DNA from: Lichenostomus cassidix
Lineage: Eukaryota > Chordata > Aves > Passeriformes > Meliphagidae
Length of the DNA stretch: 64,000 nt
Direction of reading: 5' to 3'
Assembly: GCA_008360975.2 (NCBI GenBank)
Contig: CM039211.1
Coordinates: 45,965,031 to 46,029,030, forward strand
A program made the translations under genes and the position numbers. The notes beneath the pieces are model-generated. The model was not told the origin of the DNA. It saw only the letters and a program-made list of their open reading frames with translations, and ran no database searches. Below, piece after piece: positions 12,331 to 25,446 of the stretch (the first letter of the stretch is position 1; each line of letters starts with the position of its first letter).

Positions 12331-12337
12331 TTTTATA
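12331..12337 (-). promoter_or_regulatory. TATA box of the LTR
   Basis: The minus strand reads TATAAAA, in the right place for a U3 promoter: about 1.15 kb into the LTR and 60 bases before the polyadenylation signal. It may still be usable for transcription toward lower coordinates, but nothing here shows activity. Confidence 0.55.
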
Positions 12338-15300
12338 CACTCACCCCCCCTCCCTCTTAGGAACCCATTTTTTATTCACCCCCTCTCCTCTTTTTAACCA
12401 AAAAGCTCCGATAAGGGGGCAGGGTGTGGGGTATTTTCTCAGTCCACAAAGCAGGTCCATAAATCTATTCATCACCACAATTCTTCTACTACAAATACTC
12501 TTTATCTCTACTTATCTCTCTCTCTCCAGACAGTTTCTTTGCTCTCACCCCCTCGCTCTTAAGAAGCAGTCTCTGCACTCACCTCTCTTCCCTCTTTCCA
12601 AACTGACAGCACAGACAGGGGGCAGGGTGAGAAGGGTTCTCTGGTCAGTCCAATCAGGGAGAGGGGTTCTCTACTTAGCCATGGTGTCCCTCCGACGAGA
12701 GACAGTTCTCTGGGAACTTCTTTGGGGTGGGTCTGATCTCACGAGCAACATCCCACCCGAATTCTGCTGCAACGTGAGTCTCTTTGTCCATAAAGTGCAA
12801 ACTCTCCTGAGCCAAGGCCAAGCTGCTTCAATCCCAGGAGCAAGGCCTTTCTCTCCCTTGCAAGGCCCTTGCAGCTTTAACTCTTTCAGTGAGACTCCAA
12901 ATGATTCACAGCTTCCTCCAGGCATCCACCTGCTCCTCTGGTGTGGGCACCTCCCCATGGGCTGTGGGTTGATTTCTGCATCCTTGTGGACTCTATGGGC
13001 TGCAGGGGGACCTCCTGCTCCCCCCATGGCCTTCACCACAGCTAGCAGAGTGTTTTCAGCTCTGGTGCCTGGAGCACCTCCTCCCCCACCTTCTGCACTG
13101 ACCTTGGTGTCTCCATGTTGTTTTCCCTTCCCTCCTTTTTACTTCCACTTCTTCTTCCTCTTCTAACTACAAAGAAGTGTGTGCTTACACTTTTTTAATT
13201 TCTTCTTAAATATGTTTTCACAGAGGCGTAACTAACATCTTCAATTGGCCCAAACTTGGCCGGCAGCATGTCCATCACCTTCAGAGCCATCAGAGATTGG
13301 CTCTGCTGGACTTGATGTAAAACTTCCAGAACTTTCACTCAGGACACACAGGAGCCATCTTTGTGCCACTCCCCACCCCTCAGACACTTCCTCAGGCCTA
13401 CTACAACAGCTTCTGAGGGGTTTAACTTTCTTTTAGATGGTAAAGATACCTTGCTGATGTTTTGGGCCAATCAAAACCACCACAACAAAGCAGCAGTGGT
13501 TTTTACTCACTGACCAAAGATTGAAATTGGCTACTTTTTGCCTAGTCCATTTTTTATCATTATTACCATTACATCCCATCCTTTTCTCTGTTCACCAGAG
13601 AGGGCAGTTAAAGACTAAGTGGTTTGTTTTTTATCAGGATGATACACAGACCCCAGCTACTATTTTTACTGCCATGTTGAGGAGTTAATCAAACCTTTGT
13701 TTGCAGTATATTCCCCTTATAGCACAATTGCTATGTAACTGTTGATTCAAGTTTTAATTGCCTGATAAATTGAGTGTAAAATCCTATGGTAGAACAGGAA
13801 ATCAGAGAAAAAGAGGATGGTTCTCCAGCAAGTCAATGTAAAAACATTTTTCTCCTTACAAGCAGGAATCATTTGCATAAATTTGAGCACAGGGACATGT
13901 AGTTATAGATGACATCAGGTTATAAAGCCAAAAAGCAGGAAATCAGTCCTTTAGAATTTTTCTGTCATGGCTTTTTATTGTGCTAGTTATTTTCACTACT
14001 CACGGAAATTAGAAAACAATAGTTGCTGCTTATGTCATCACTGTGACTGTGCCAATTTCATTAATATCCTGCTGCAAAAAGTTTATTTTTGGCTGTTTTC
14101 ATTGAAAACTCTTTAGTGAGTTTACCCTAGAGTAAAACACAGTGTTGAGGGGATGTTATATACATAGATATTGCCTATAAAAAGGTTTGCTTGGACAGTC
14201 AGATAAATGTTATATGTGACATTTGACTTCATACTTCAAAAGCCCTATGATCTGCCAAATGCTGTATGTTTGTGTAAAAAGTTTGGGTTTGTAACCAAAC
14301 TTTATTATATATTTTTTATAAATATGTGTATTTGATAATTGTATTATAATAACTACTTGTTTTGTAAAACCAGAGGTGTCTTCCTTTTATGCATTACAAA
14401 TTTATTGCTTGCTTCCATTTTTTTCCTTTGGGGCTCAAAATGTTGGTTTGGTGTGACTTTTTCCGGATTATAATGAGACCTCTTTGAATTCTGGCTCCAT
14501 CTACCATGTAAAATATACCATTCCATAAGTCTGATTATTTATTTGTTGATATACACATATTTTTATTTGTATGGAGATACTTTAGATATGTATATGTTTG
14601 GAAAGTAAGTATTTGTCTTGTCAGAACTCAGTGGTTTACTCTGTCTCAAAAGAATGAAGAGAAGACTGTATATGTATTATCACAGTACTTTCAGAAAAGA
14701 AAAAACAAACCTCTCCATGGTATCCCCTTGCTAACACAACAGAGCTCCATCATTGCCTTGAAAGTGGGCAGAACAGCAAGGGAAAAGGTTCAAGTTTTAT
14801 ATGTTGAAGATGAAGGACACAGCTGGAGGACCATTTTCTATGGTGATGCATCTTTTTTCCCTTAAGATCTCTAATATAAACATCATGACTCCATCCTGTT
14901 TCCATACTCTTGGTAAAACATAAGAATGGAGCAGTTTCTCTGAATCTTCCTTGTAAACACAATGCCTCACATGGTTCTTTGTTAGGTAGTTACAAGTAAG
15001 ACAAGGGGAAGACCTTAGGATTTACACATATTTCTCCTTCATAGGATGATATGTAGGATCCAGTAAATTCAAAGTATATTAACATTTTAGAATGTTATTT
15101 ATAAAGTTTATCAGTGGTCCTCTTTAAGTTTCTTTTAATGACTAATTTCAAAGACTATCTAAAGAAAAAAGTAGGAAACTTGAATAACAATTGTGCAGAG
15201 AAGCAAGTATCAAAAATAAAAGGAATTTTCCATATTTCCAGATGCGTCTCAGTTCCAGAAAACATGGAAAACTATACTGGCTTGTCTGGAAGATCTGGTT

Positions 15301-15604
15301 AACTCTTACCAGAAATCATGAGATTTCCTAATTAGCTTAGCACTTGGGACAGTGCATGCTGATTTTGACTACTTGGATGAATCTTCTTTGGCTTTCTCAG
15401 GGACTGGATCAATGGGTAGCCTTTATTACCTTTTTGTATCCCATCATCTAAGCCTCACCAGTAAACAAATGAAAGAGGTGCAAAGGCATTTCTTTTATTA
15501 GGGGCTCTAGTTTGTCAATTTTTTCATTAAATAGTAGTTCTGCTTCTTCCTCCGATCAGGAAATTCTAAAATTATTTGAAAATTTACTTGTGAATATTAA
15601 CATA

Positions 15605-15635
15605 TGTGTATGTGTGTATATATATAAATATATAT

Positions 15636-15674
<39 letters not shown>

Positions 15675-15681
15675 TACACAA
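15605..15681. repeat. Compound TG / TA / CA dinucleotide repeat
   Basis: A TGTGTATGTGTGTA stretch passes through TATATATAAATATATATG into about 16 CA units ending at CATACATACAC. It is almost entirely alternating purine-pyrimidine. The TG and CA arms are complementary, so the tract can fold on itself. Confidence 0.92.
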
Positions 15682-18600
15682 TATGATAAATCATTTCTTT
15701 CTCCACACAAATACTAAATTTGTCCCTAAGGTAAGATTGTTCTAGGTGTTTTATCGCTGTATTTTATCTGTTGGAATCTCTGGTATATTTCTTTAGCAGA
15801 CTTCTGAATACATTGCAATGTTGTTGTTCATAGCTCCTATATTGCAATGTTACTATTAGCACAATAAAACAACCTCTCCAACTACTCATTGCAGAAAATT
15901 TAATTTTAATTAGGCCTCCTATTTTTTTACATATCACAAAGGCATGATATATGATGGCACATTAAAGACAGAGGAACACAGCAGGAATGTTCTGTTTGAG
16001 TTTGGTTATTTTTCTTATGGTAAATTACAGCTATTTTGAGTTTAAAACAACACTTCTCTCTCGCCCATGAGTAGCCCACTGATCACTCAAACGCGACACA
16101 GAAGGCCTGTGTTATTCATCCTAACTTTTCTTCCCATTGGGAACATCATTTCTGAGAGCAAGAGAGACATGTATGGAGTTACCACTGAACTTTATTAATT
16201 GGAAAATAAAATAACAATGGCATATATCCAGACTCTAGCCATTACAAGAATGTCAAGATGTTACTTGGAGTGATCCAGTTTACTGACACTGGGGACACAC
16301 AGTGCCTTGGTATATGACACTGTAAATGTGACTTCTGTTTGGACATGTGTAACTCCCTAGGTCTCCAAAACAATTGGAGACTTCCTAGCAATTCCTCCGA
16401 GCAATTCAAGTGTTTCTGGATTCTCTAGTCTCCTTAGCTACATGCACCACTTCTGTTCTTCACTCAGACATCAGTAGTTTCCAAGAAAATCAGTGAGGAA
16501 AAAGTGAATCTTCTCAAGAATAAGGCTATCCTTTAAGCCATACAAGATCTGCTACATGTTTCTGGTCTTGAAAAATAGTGACTGGTCAAACACAAATAGT
16601 GACACAGAAAAAGTCTGAGGTTTCATGTACTATGCCTAACAAAGATCATCAAGTTTTCTCCCATTGGCAGATAGCAGGGGCTGGACAACACACAGTGAGG
16701 CGAAATGTAGACCCCTCTTCCCTACTTCAGAGTTGTTACTTGGGAAAAACAAGCTGTGTTGAGCAAGCAAGGTGACACCTTTTGTACAAGAGAGTACTGC
16801 CAACAATATTATTTCTTACCAAAACAGGTACAATGTGATAGACTCTCATAAGAGATCTGTCATTTCTGATACATTCTTGACCTTTGCAAAGTCTTCAAAT
16901 GCAATGAATTTTGACAGGAGATACCATTGCTGCTGTGTATGTTGGTGAGACCTGCTTCTATCCCTTTCTTCCAGAAAAGGTTGAGGTGTGTGTGGCTCAT
17001 CAGCAAGGCAGGACATTCATGCGCCACTACCCAGTAGTATCATTCCCTTCCATATCACAGGTATTCATGTAACTTCGAAGCTCTGCAGGGGGACTCAGAT
17101 CCATGTGAAGCTGAACCTCTCTCCATTGCATCTCCATCAAGACCACTTTCCTCTCTCACTCTGGAGGCAGTGCCTTATTGAAGCCATTGAAAATCATACA
17201 ATTTACTCAGTGTTAATTATATATTGACATATTAATGATATTTGGCTAAAATATTATAAATACTTCCATTCTAAGTATTGAGAATGCACATATGTTTTAT
17301 AACTTGTAAAAATATGATGGTGCATGCATGGGGTGTTCCGTATTTTTCATTAAAAATGAGGACATTTTTGACAGATGCAATATGGCAGAATATAAGAAGA
17401 TAATTATTTTACGTTCATTCCACAGAGTTGTTTTCTTTTTTTTAATTTCTCAACATGACCTCTGTTTCATGCTTAACAGATCAAAAAGGGATTGGTTTAT
17501 AGACTGAAATCACTCAGAGCTTTATCTTTCCTTGGAAAACTTATCTGGTCTAAGTTTGTTTATATGTTGATTGACGGAAATCATAATAATTTCTTTTACT
17601 TGACTCAAACATTCTAATTCAATAGTTCAGCTCAATCTTGTTGTTTTCACAGCTTTCTGATCAACTACTTTTTTTTTCCCCCCCACTCTTTTACTTCACA
17701 TAAATAAAACTGTTTCCAGAACCCAGCAGCTGGCACTTACTGACTGAAGGGATGAACAGGAAGACAGTGTGTTCATAGGATTGCAGAAGATGCTGAGAAG
17801 AAAAATTTATGCAGAGTTTTGTAAGTTTAGTGAGGCAGAAAATAGATTGGGGTCCAGAGAAGAAATAATGTGTCAGTCAAAGCTAAGCATACAGACATAA
17901 ACTTCCACAACACAAGAGCAGTCATGTGCTTTCTTAGCTTTTGTGACTTCAAGAGTTACTTCTGAGTTTGGGTGGAAAAGCAAACAGATATTTTGTAGAG
18001 ATCATACTTTTAAGTTACTTTTTACAAGTCTCTTTCAAACCCTGGCAAAAGCAAGAACAAAGGCACCTTGAAAGATGCAGGAGATGGTTAAATGACTTCT
18101 AGGAAGGGTCCTAATAGGGAAAAACTCAGCGGCTGAGCCCTGTGACTTTGACATTTATATATTGCTCTTGCATAAACTAATTTTCTCAATATGTATAAAT
18201 TCATTCAATACAATAGATTTTTCTGTAGCATAGTGTGGGTCAGTTCTTCACACTTAATACGGACAAATGAAAGCAAGAATTATATGCATGTAGTACGCTG
18301 TAGTAGTCTTCATCAAGACAGGATACTGTAACTGTTTCTAAAGCCGTCCTGTGTGGATATTTCTGTCTAATGGCTTCTGGTGATTTCCTTTCTCCATTTG
18401 ATTTCTAAAGAAGGAGCTGCTCCCTGAGATGACTAGGGTTTTACAAGCAATATTATACTGCAAAGTATTATTGGCAATACTATGCAAATTTCCAGAAAGG
18501 CATTAGACTGCAATTCAACCAGTATCTAAAAAGATGCCTGTTACCTATGTGACACACAGCAACTAAAGAACCTGTTCATTTTCGTTCAAAGTATCTATTT

Positions 18601-19058
18601 CATTATTTTATTTCAAGCATATTCTTAGTTGCTTTGAGATAATGGTGCTCAAATTTCATAACATTTAAGAAGAAACAATGTCCTGAAAGAATCCATTTTA
18701 AAGATAAAGAAGCAATGATCATATGTCTTTGCTAGTCTGAATTACACACTATCTGACTTCAGTTATATCCCCTCAGTAACAATTTTTTAGGTTATATTGA
18801 ACACCTGATTATGATTTATATTCTATAGAACACAATGTTCATTTAATAATATCATCATTATTGTTGGGTACTTTACTGATACTTTTATGGGTTAGAGTTC
18901 ATGTGCACAAAGAGTAAGAAAAGTCACTTCACTGTTACCTTGCAGATAAGAAATAATAGATCATCCAATTTTCCAATATATGTTTCTCCTATCTTTTATC
19001 AGCACACTTCTATCAACATATTTAGATATTTGTGGCAGGTTAATATGGGCCATTTTCA

Positions 19059-19224
19059 CCTGGCAACAGCATCAGTCCTTAGCAACCATATGTGTGTATT
19101 CAATCTCCTGGTAACACTGAGCCAAAATGGAAGATCAGACTACAGAAACCTTTGGATGATGCATGTCAGGAATTTTCAGATATTATTTCACCTTGGCAAC
19201 AATCTCATTTAATTCCCTAGCAAC
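19059..19224 (+). promoter_or_regulatory. Cluster of five RFX (X-box) half-site motifs
   Basis: Five same-strand matches to the RFX monomer motif CCT(A/T)(A/G)G(C/T)AAC lie within 166 bases: CCTGGCAAC (19059), CCTTAGCAAC (19077), CCTGGTAAC (19107), CCTTGGCAAC (19191) and CCCTAGCAAC (19215). The core RGYAAC is expected about once per 1000 bases per strand. RFX factors drive ciliary and some neuronal or endocrine genes, so an enhancer is a reasonable inference. Proof would need conservation or binding data. The copies could also derive from a decayed tandem repeat, though the spacing (19, 29, 85 and 24 bases) is irregular. Confidence 0.35.
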
Positions 19225-20762
19225 TCTGAATATAAACTCATTTTTTGGGTTTTTTTCCTGTTCAAAATTACCTCTTGAGAACAACTAAGATGATTCCCTT
19301 ATTAACTTTAATGATATTCAGTGTTTCACTTATTCCTAGTTTAAGATAAATGGCAGAATTCAATATTGCACAGTAGTGCTGTAGATCTATGCAGTATTTC
19401 ACGGCTTAAAAGTCATGAAAATTAAGATGGTACAGCTGTTATTTAATGTTATTCTTCTACTTCTTTATACATACAAGTATACAGCTACTATTTCAGAAAT
19501 TTTTATTAGTACTTTACATGTACAAAAATCATTGTATTCATCCATCCAATTTCTTGCATCCTATCTAAGCAAGAATTTATATTGTTTTGATAATAAAGGC
19601 CTACATATTCTTCTACTGGAATATTTGAGGAGAAAATAATTTGTCCCTGAAGGGAGTGGAAAGGCTCCACCACTATTTTATATGTATTATATGTATTGCG
19701 TTTACTTACCCATCGGTAGAGGAGTATCAGCTAAAGCCATGCTAGGTGTCTTAAGACAAATATCCACTTTGGTTGTCATTTGATTTGAGCAGAATTTTAG
19801 TAGTGTGGCAGATCTTGTGGAGGATTATTATCTAGCTGTGGTTCCTCTGAGAGTTAGCATACTGTATATATTTTGTTTCCTACAAGTATCTCACTATATT
19901 GAAATTGTTTTTGGTTTTGGGGGTTTTTTTATTCCTCTTTAAAGAGCCTTTTGGACTCTGAATATTTAAAGAAATATGATACCACTTTTCATTCTTAAGG
20001 AGGGTAATTGACATTGTGTTAAACATATTTGTGTATACCACAGAATTCAAATCACAAAAAGGGAGAAAAAAAAGAAAGCAATGTGAATGATCACAGAGGT
20101 TGCTAGTTCTATTGTGGGTTCTTGTTTTTACTACCTGTTTTCTTTTTCAATTGCAATAACAAACTCTCTCCATCTCTTTCCCTGCCTCCTCCCCCCTCCC
20201 CCCGTGGGTTCACAGTCTGCATTGTATATGAACTTTGTCCCTTTTTCAATTTTTTGTAGTGAATTTTGTTTACACAGCCCTGCAAGTCTCCACTTTTTAA
20301 GTGCTAGTCACCACTTTTTAAGCAACAAAATAATTTTACCTGCTCAGAGGAAACTTGAGTTTAAGGAATATAAGTAATCTGACCCACAAACACAGTAAAT
20401 TTTCTGGGTGTTCTGTTGATCATTCTTTAGTTCTGTGAGTTAGGACTTGCCCACACACTATAATTCATCTTATGTCATCGTAAAGCACTGATCTGTTCCA
20501 AAGTTTACCTACAAATGATCTTCTTTTATACAATATGCACATTGTAAAGGTATACAATCCTTTTCTGCATATGCAATTATTTCTACATATCCTTTCTGCA
20601 TCAGCAACTAGACACAGAGGACATTGCTTATTGTTATCATGGGCATGTTTTGAAATTTCTGCACTTCCCATGGTGTATTTCCACTTAACTGAACTCAATT
20701 TCAGCTTATTACAAGCAAGGTACTCCTGATCATAAAATAGCCTCAGAGCAACAATAAGCTGC

Positions 20763-20850
20763 AGAAGAAAGAAAAACAATAATAATAACAACAAAACAAA
20801 AATAAACAAAAAACCCCCACCAAACCCTAAACAAATCAAAACTCCAAACC
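20763..20850. repeat. A-rich low-complexity tract with C runs
   Basis: AATAATAATAACAAC units pass into AAAACAAAAATAAAC, then AAAAAACCCCCACCAAACCC. Low complexity only. On the minus strand it reads as a false Phe/Leu-rich segment of a longer frame. Confidence 0.85.
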
Positions 20851-23800
20851 AACTCAAAACCTCAAAATCTCTCTTGTTTGAATAATATATGATGAAATGT
20901 GGTGAAACAAATTGTCTATTATCAATATTATTATCCTCCAATTACGCATATTCTCTTTGTATACTATTCTTTTTGAGGCATGAAAATTTTGTTAGTGTAT
21001 CAGACAAGAATGTGATTTCTGGTATGGCAGTTCTATATAAATTTATAGAGTGTTAATATACCTGGTTATGTCCTATGGTCATGTTGCTACACAAAGTTAT
21101 GTTTTTCAGATGAAACAGCAAGTATATATTTCACATCAGCATGCAAAATTATGCACACATATAAATATATTCTCAGATTTCTAAAACTTCACATAATCAG
21201 TGGAACTGGTCAATGCGTTGTAAAACCTAACATCAGGAATTCTTCACGAAAAAATAGAAGATGGAGTTTAGTATGTCTTATTACCACAGAAACTGCTGCT
21301 ACCTTTGTTCTTTTTGTAAGCCCTTTACATTTTGTTTAGCTTCATAATGACAAAATTAAAAATTTTCCACATCAATTTTTTAATGAAAAATGAGCAAAGG
21401 TTATCATGTAATCCCTTCTTTAGCTATAAAGACAAGTTAAGCCACAATTAAATGGTAGCTTATCAAAAGAAATAGACAAAGGTGCAAGTGCTGTAAACTG
21501 ACAGAGAAGTTCAAGCACCACTTACAGAAATGAGAGGCCACATTAAAAATGCATCCTGATTAATTTATCTTTGAAGAAAATTTTAGAAAAAAAAATATAT
21601 TGGACGAACAGGTACAATGAGTTTGGGCTTTAATAATGGAACAATTGAAAAACTGCTGTTTATACAGGGGGTTCTGACATAGGTGCGAAAAAAACATAAC
21701 TTTTTTTAAATTAATTTCTGGTGCTAGTTAAGGGACTAATTCAAACCACATCTTGGGGCTCAGGAAAACTCATATATTTCATTCAGTGAATTTGGAACCA
21801 ATCCTATGACTTCTCTACCAGGACGGAAGGATGGTGAATATTGTAATTCAGATTTTAAAAAGCATTTCATGAGTTTATAAAGTCAAGATGAAATATTGAA
21901 ATGTTGATATCATGAATGCGGCAATATGAAGATAGACTATTAAATCAGGATAAAGAGACTTATTTATGTATGTATCTTCAGTTATAAATAATTTTGAAAA
22001 TTAGAAGAGGGTAGTCAAAAATCCTTCTAAGATTTCTCTTATTATAGCCAGAATTGGGGAAGATCAAAACACTGGAAATTAGTCAGAGAAAATCGCACAA
22101 TAAGGAAACATAGAAGTATATAAAGCAGAGATGACTGGAAACATATTTTTAAATGGAAAACATGGGCCAATACATTTTTTTTGGGAAATAAACCCAAAAA
22201 GTAACCTTTCATTAAGTGGAAAAGTCTTAACATGTCCTACACAAGATAGGATAACAAGTCGTTGCTGTAAAATACTTGCAGACATTGTTCTATAATGCAA
22301 TATGTCTCAAGAGATTTAAGATTTTACATGTCACTGATCAGACCGCAGCTAACATTACTTAAATTAATTTTCCTGGAGTGGATACACTTCCCTGCAGTGT
22401 GTGTTACTGTTGTTAATCATTTTATTGACTGAAGTTCATCCCTGTGCAGAGGATCTGTCCAATACCCATGGAGAGAAATTAAAACTTGTTCCTGCAGACA
22501 CTTAAGCATCTGCTTATTTTTGCATGAGTAAGGAGCTCTTTTCAATTTTAGCAGGCTTGCTGATGTGTATAGACTTCAGTGTTCATAAATGTTTCATAGC
22601 ATCACTGTTGAGAAGGACTTTCTAAATGTGTGGTGCATTTATCTTGCATTAGCCTTCAGTGTAATTGTGCGTGTGCATTAAGTAAACCATTTCTTCTGCA
22701 GAAATACAAAAAGTCAGCTGCTTTGTTCCCTAATTAATAATTATTATGAAAACTAAAAATATGATCCTACAGTCTTCACACTTGTCTCAGAGGAAACCTT
22801 TTACTGATAACTGGACCAATGTGTAAAACCTGCAATACCACTGAAAGTAGCAGAGTTGTAACTTGATAAAAGTAGATAAGACTAACACTGGCAATAGACA
22901 ACAGACTTTGGTGCATTGCTTCTGAGCAAGTTATCGCTTGAAGATAAACTGCATATTTAGGCTTTTTCATTTATAAATAAATAAAAACCAATAAAGAATC
23001 AGGGAAAATTTGGGAGTATTGTCTTTTCTGTGTTAGATTGTAACTGAAAGCTGGAGCATAAAAAGTGGGTTAGGAGGTCTGTTAAAGAGGACAGATACCT
23101 TGCTACTGAAGCCAGTGTCTGGCTTAAAAAAAGGGAAAAAGAAAAAGAAATTAAGTAAATAACAATAAAAACAAACAAACAAAAATTTAAAAATAAAAGT
23201 AATGGAAACACTAGTCTGCTCCAAGGCCAACAAATAATTTCTAAGGTGTAGTTCCTCTGACTAGAGACAGGGAGAAAATTATTGAAATATGAGAAGAGAG
23301 AGCAAAGACTGATGAATGAAAAACAGAACCCATTATATCATTTTACTGGGAGAACTTCATAAGAAGTTAACATCCAAAAGGCAGATTCAAAACAGAATCT
23401 CTTCAGCTGTGGAGGTATCCAAGAGGAGTTGAACTGATGTTTTTAAAGTATTCTTACAAATGGAACGGAAACCTTTCAGGTAGCAGAGAGGCAATTTTTC
23501 ATTTATCTTAATTACATTTTATCTCCCAAGTATAATAAAGGTTGCACCCATTGTTTGTCCATTAGATTCTTAATTTATGCAATGGCAGCATATGTAATTT
23601 ACTTCTCTAAAAATATGCCTTTCTTCTGAACTATTTTTCAAATAGACTTGTATTATTTATTGTTATGTTTTGGAAATACATGTCCTAAATTGCCTCAGAG
23701 CACAGTGACATTCCTTTGCTCAATATATTTAACACTCAGTTGGTCACTTGCATTCAATGCTTACTGAAGGAGCGAAATCATGTATAATTTATGTCTTTTA

Positions 23801-24285
23801 CCCTGTCAGTAGAACTTCACTTTGACTATTCACATGTGAAAAATTATTCATTCATCTAAGTATTTTCAAAATTTTCCCTTTAGGTTAGGGAGAGGGAGGT
23901 ATTTGCAGGGTTGGCTTCTTTGTCTCTTTTGTTGAAATTACTGATGAAAGGAGCACCTGGAGTAAAAAACACTTTTATCTTTAATGGGAACTACTGTTTA
24001 AAAACATTTTGCTACAGAGTACCTGGAAGCATGTGGCAGGAGGGTGGAAAGTGCATTGAAATCCAGAGTCATGTTGACATGATTCCTGGATAGAGCATAT
24101 CCAAAAAAGATTTACTCACATATGGTGTTAACTTTTTTACTCTTCTCATTTGTACGAACTCACAATTTCACCATACCCAAGAGAGCTTTTTTCCTCTGGC
24201 AATTCCCAATGCAATATTTTTGTGAAGAGCGAATTTTACATGTTCCGTCTTTAAGGATCTATCCTTTAAGGATACAGCCTTTTCA

Positions 24286-24400
24286 TTAAAAAAAAACCCA
24301 AAAAAACCCCACCAAAAACACAAAAGAAAAAACAAAACACCAAAAAAACAAACAAAAAACAAACCAACCAAACAAAAAAAAAAAGAACAAAAAAAAACCT
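24286..24400. repeat. A-rich low-complexity tract with C runs
   Basis: About 115 bases of A runs are broken by CCC, CC and single C or G (AAAAAAAAACCCAAAAAAAC and similar). It is the longest of five tracts of this style in the window. The minus-strand frame 24168-24407 is its Phe/Trp/Gly-rich shadow. Confidence 0.9.
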
Positions 24401-25446
24401 CCATCAAGTGTAAGAGAATAAAATATATAATAATAAATTGTTAGTACCAGTTTAGAATATTGTTCCCTTAGTTATCTTCAAAAATACAGTAAAAGTTCTG
24501 TGGAGACAAAAAATCAGATTATCTTTGAGATCTATGAACCAGAGCAAGATTCAGGGCCAGATTAAAATAAACAAACAGTGAAAGCTGTTCTGTCGAGCTT
24601 GGCCTGGCACAGAAGCCTTCATCAAAAATGAAAGTACAAAGGAAATAACAGAACAAAAAATGTGTTGATTGTTGCAGTGTCTCCTCTTGGGCCCGAGGCA
24701 TCTGTTGCACAGAAAACAAATGTTTGGATTTGGATTACCTTCCTTCCATTTTTTTGTCTCCTGCTGCAGTCCCGGAAACTGAATGTAAATTAGCTTTAGC
24801 TATATTTCTTCTGTTCATTCTTCTTCTTTGGCAAGCAATGTGGGCAGAATATGGTAGAAGTCAGCATGGTGCACATAGGATCCACTCACTGCTTCACAGC
24901 TATGGGCACGGTTCCAGCAAAAGGTCCAGGAGGATGACGAATACCTAAGCCAGTCCATCCTCCATTCCCGTGAGAGGGGAGAGTAGAAGCAGCCAGGGAA
25001 GGCAGGAGGGCCTGATTGCCTTGTGGTGGACGCAAATGTGCAAATATCAGAGGCCTTCTTCAAGAACAAAGCATGTCAGTTTCACTTCTCTGCACAGGTT
25101 TTAGCATACACTGACCAGCTTCCTATAACATGACTTTAATTTCTAGAATTTGAACTATGTGGGTGTTTGCCAAGGAAAATGATACCGTCTGCTGGTTTTA
25201 TATAACATATATGAAGTAGAGGAGTTGTTCAATCAAAGAATTTGGTTGCTTCAGAAGTGTGTTCAGCAAAATCACTATTAAAGTAATAGCTCTCCTTTCT
25301 ACCCAACTTCTTTTAAGACTGACTAAGAAAGCAATAAAAATTTTGGTAGAGAATTGAGGATGAGTAAATTTTCTCCTGTGGAAAATATAATCAAGGAAAC
25401 ATTTCTAAGTAATATAAGACCCCATCTGTGTTATTTGCAAACCCAT

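Larger units (their letters stand above)
12085..13484 (-). mobile_element. Long solo LTR (about 1.4 kb) of an ERVL-like element
   Basis: The left end is TGTAGGGGTTTGACCC and the right end ...TCAAAACCACCACA, so the ends are near-inverted (TCAAACCCCTACA expected). Minus orientation is shown by a TATA box (TATAAAA) at 12337-12331 followed about 60 bases downstream by ATTAAA at 12275-12270. The right two thirds holds text well known from neoavian LTRs: CATCCACCTGCTCCTCTGGTG, TGGGCTGCAGGGGGACC, GCCTGGAGCACCTCCTCC and TTCTTAAATATGTTTTCACAGAGGCG. No retroviral internal sequence adjoins it. Flanking bases (ACGAG / ACAAA) do not form a clean target duplication. The family assignment rests on recognition by eye. 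Confidence 0.85.
13485..25446. other. 12-kb repeat-poor unique region, no complete gene recognised
   Basis: Between two LTRs I recognise no CR1 or LTR sequence, only microsatellites and A-rich tracts (15605, 20763, 24286). A cluster of RFX-type motifs lies at 19059-19224, and a possible ancient amniote repeat near 22495. The longest frame is 158 codons on the minus strand (20465-20941), but its Phe/Leu run is the A-rich tract read backwards. No splice-bounded coding exon stood out. Confidence 0.55.

Noticed and set aside
12312..13166. 284-codon plus-strand frame as a gene
   Set aside because: It lies wholly inside a solo LTR, antisense to it, with no domain. Treated as chance.
20465..20941. 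158-codon minus-strand frame with a hydrophobic stretch and CPLC
   Set aside because: The hydrophobic run is the A-rich tract read backwards. The rest shows no family resemblance or supporting splice or promoter signals.
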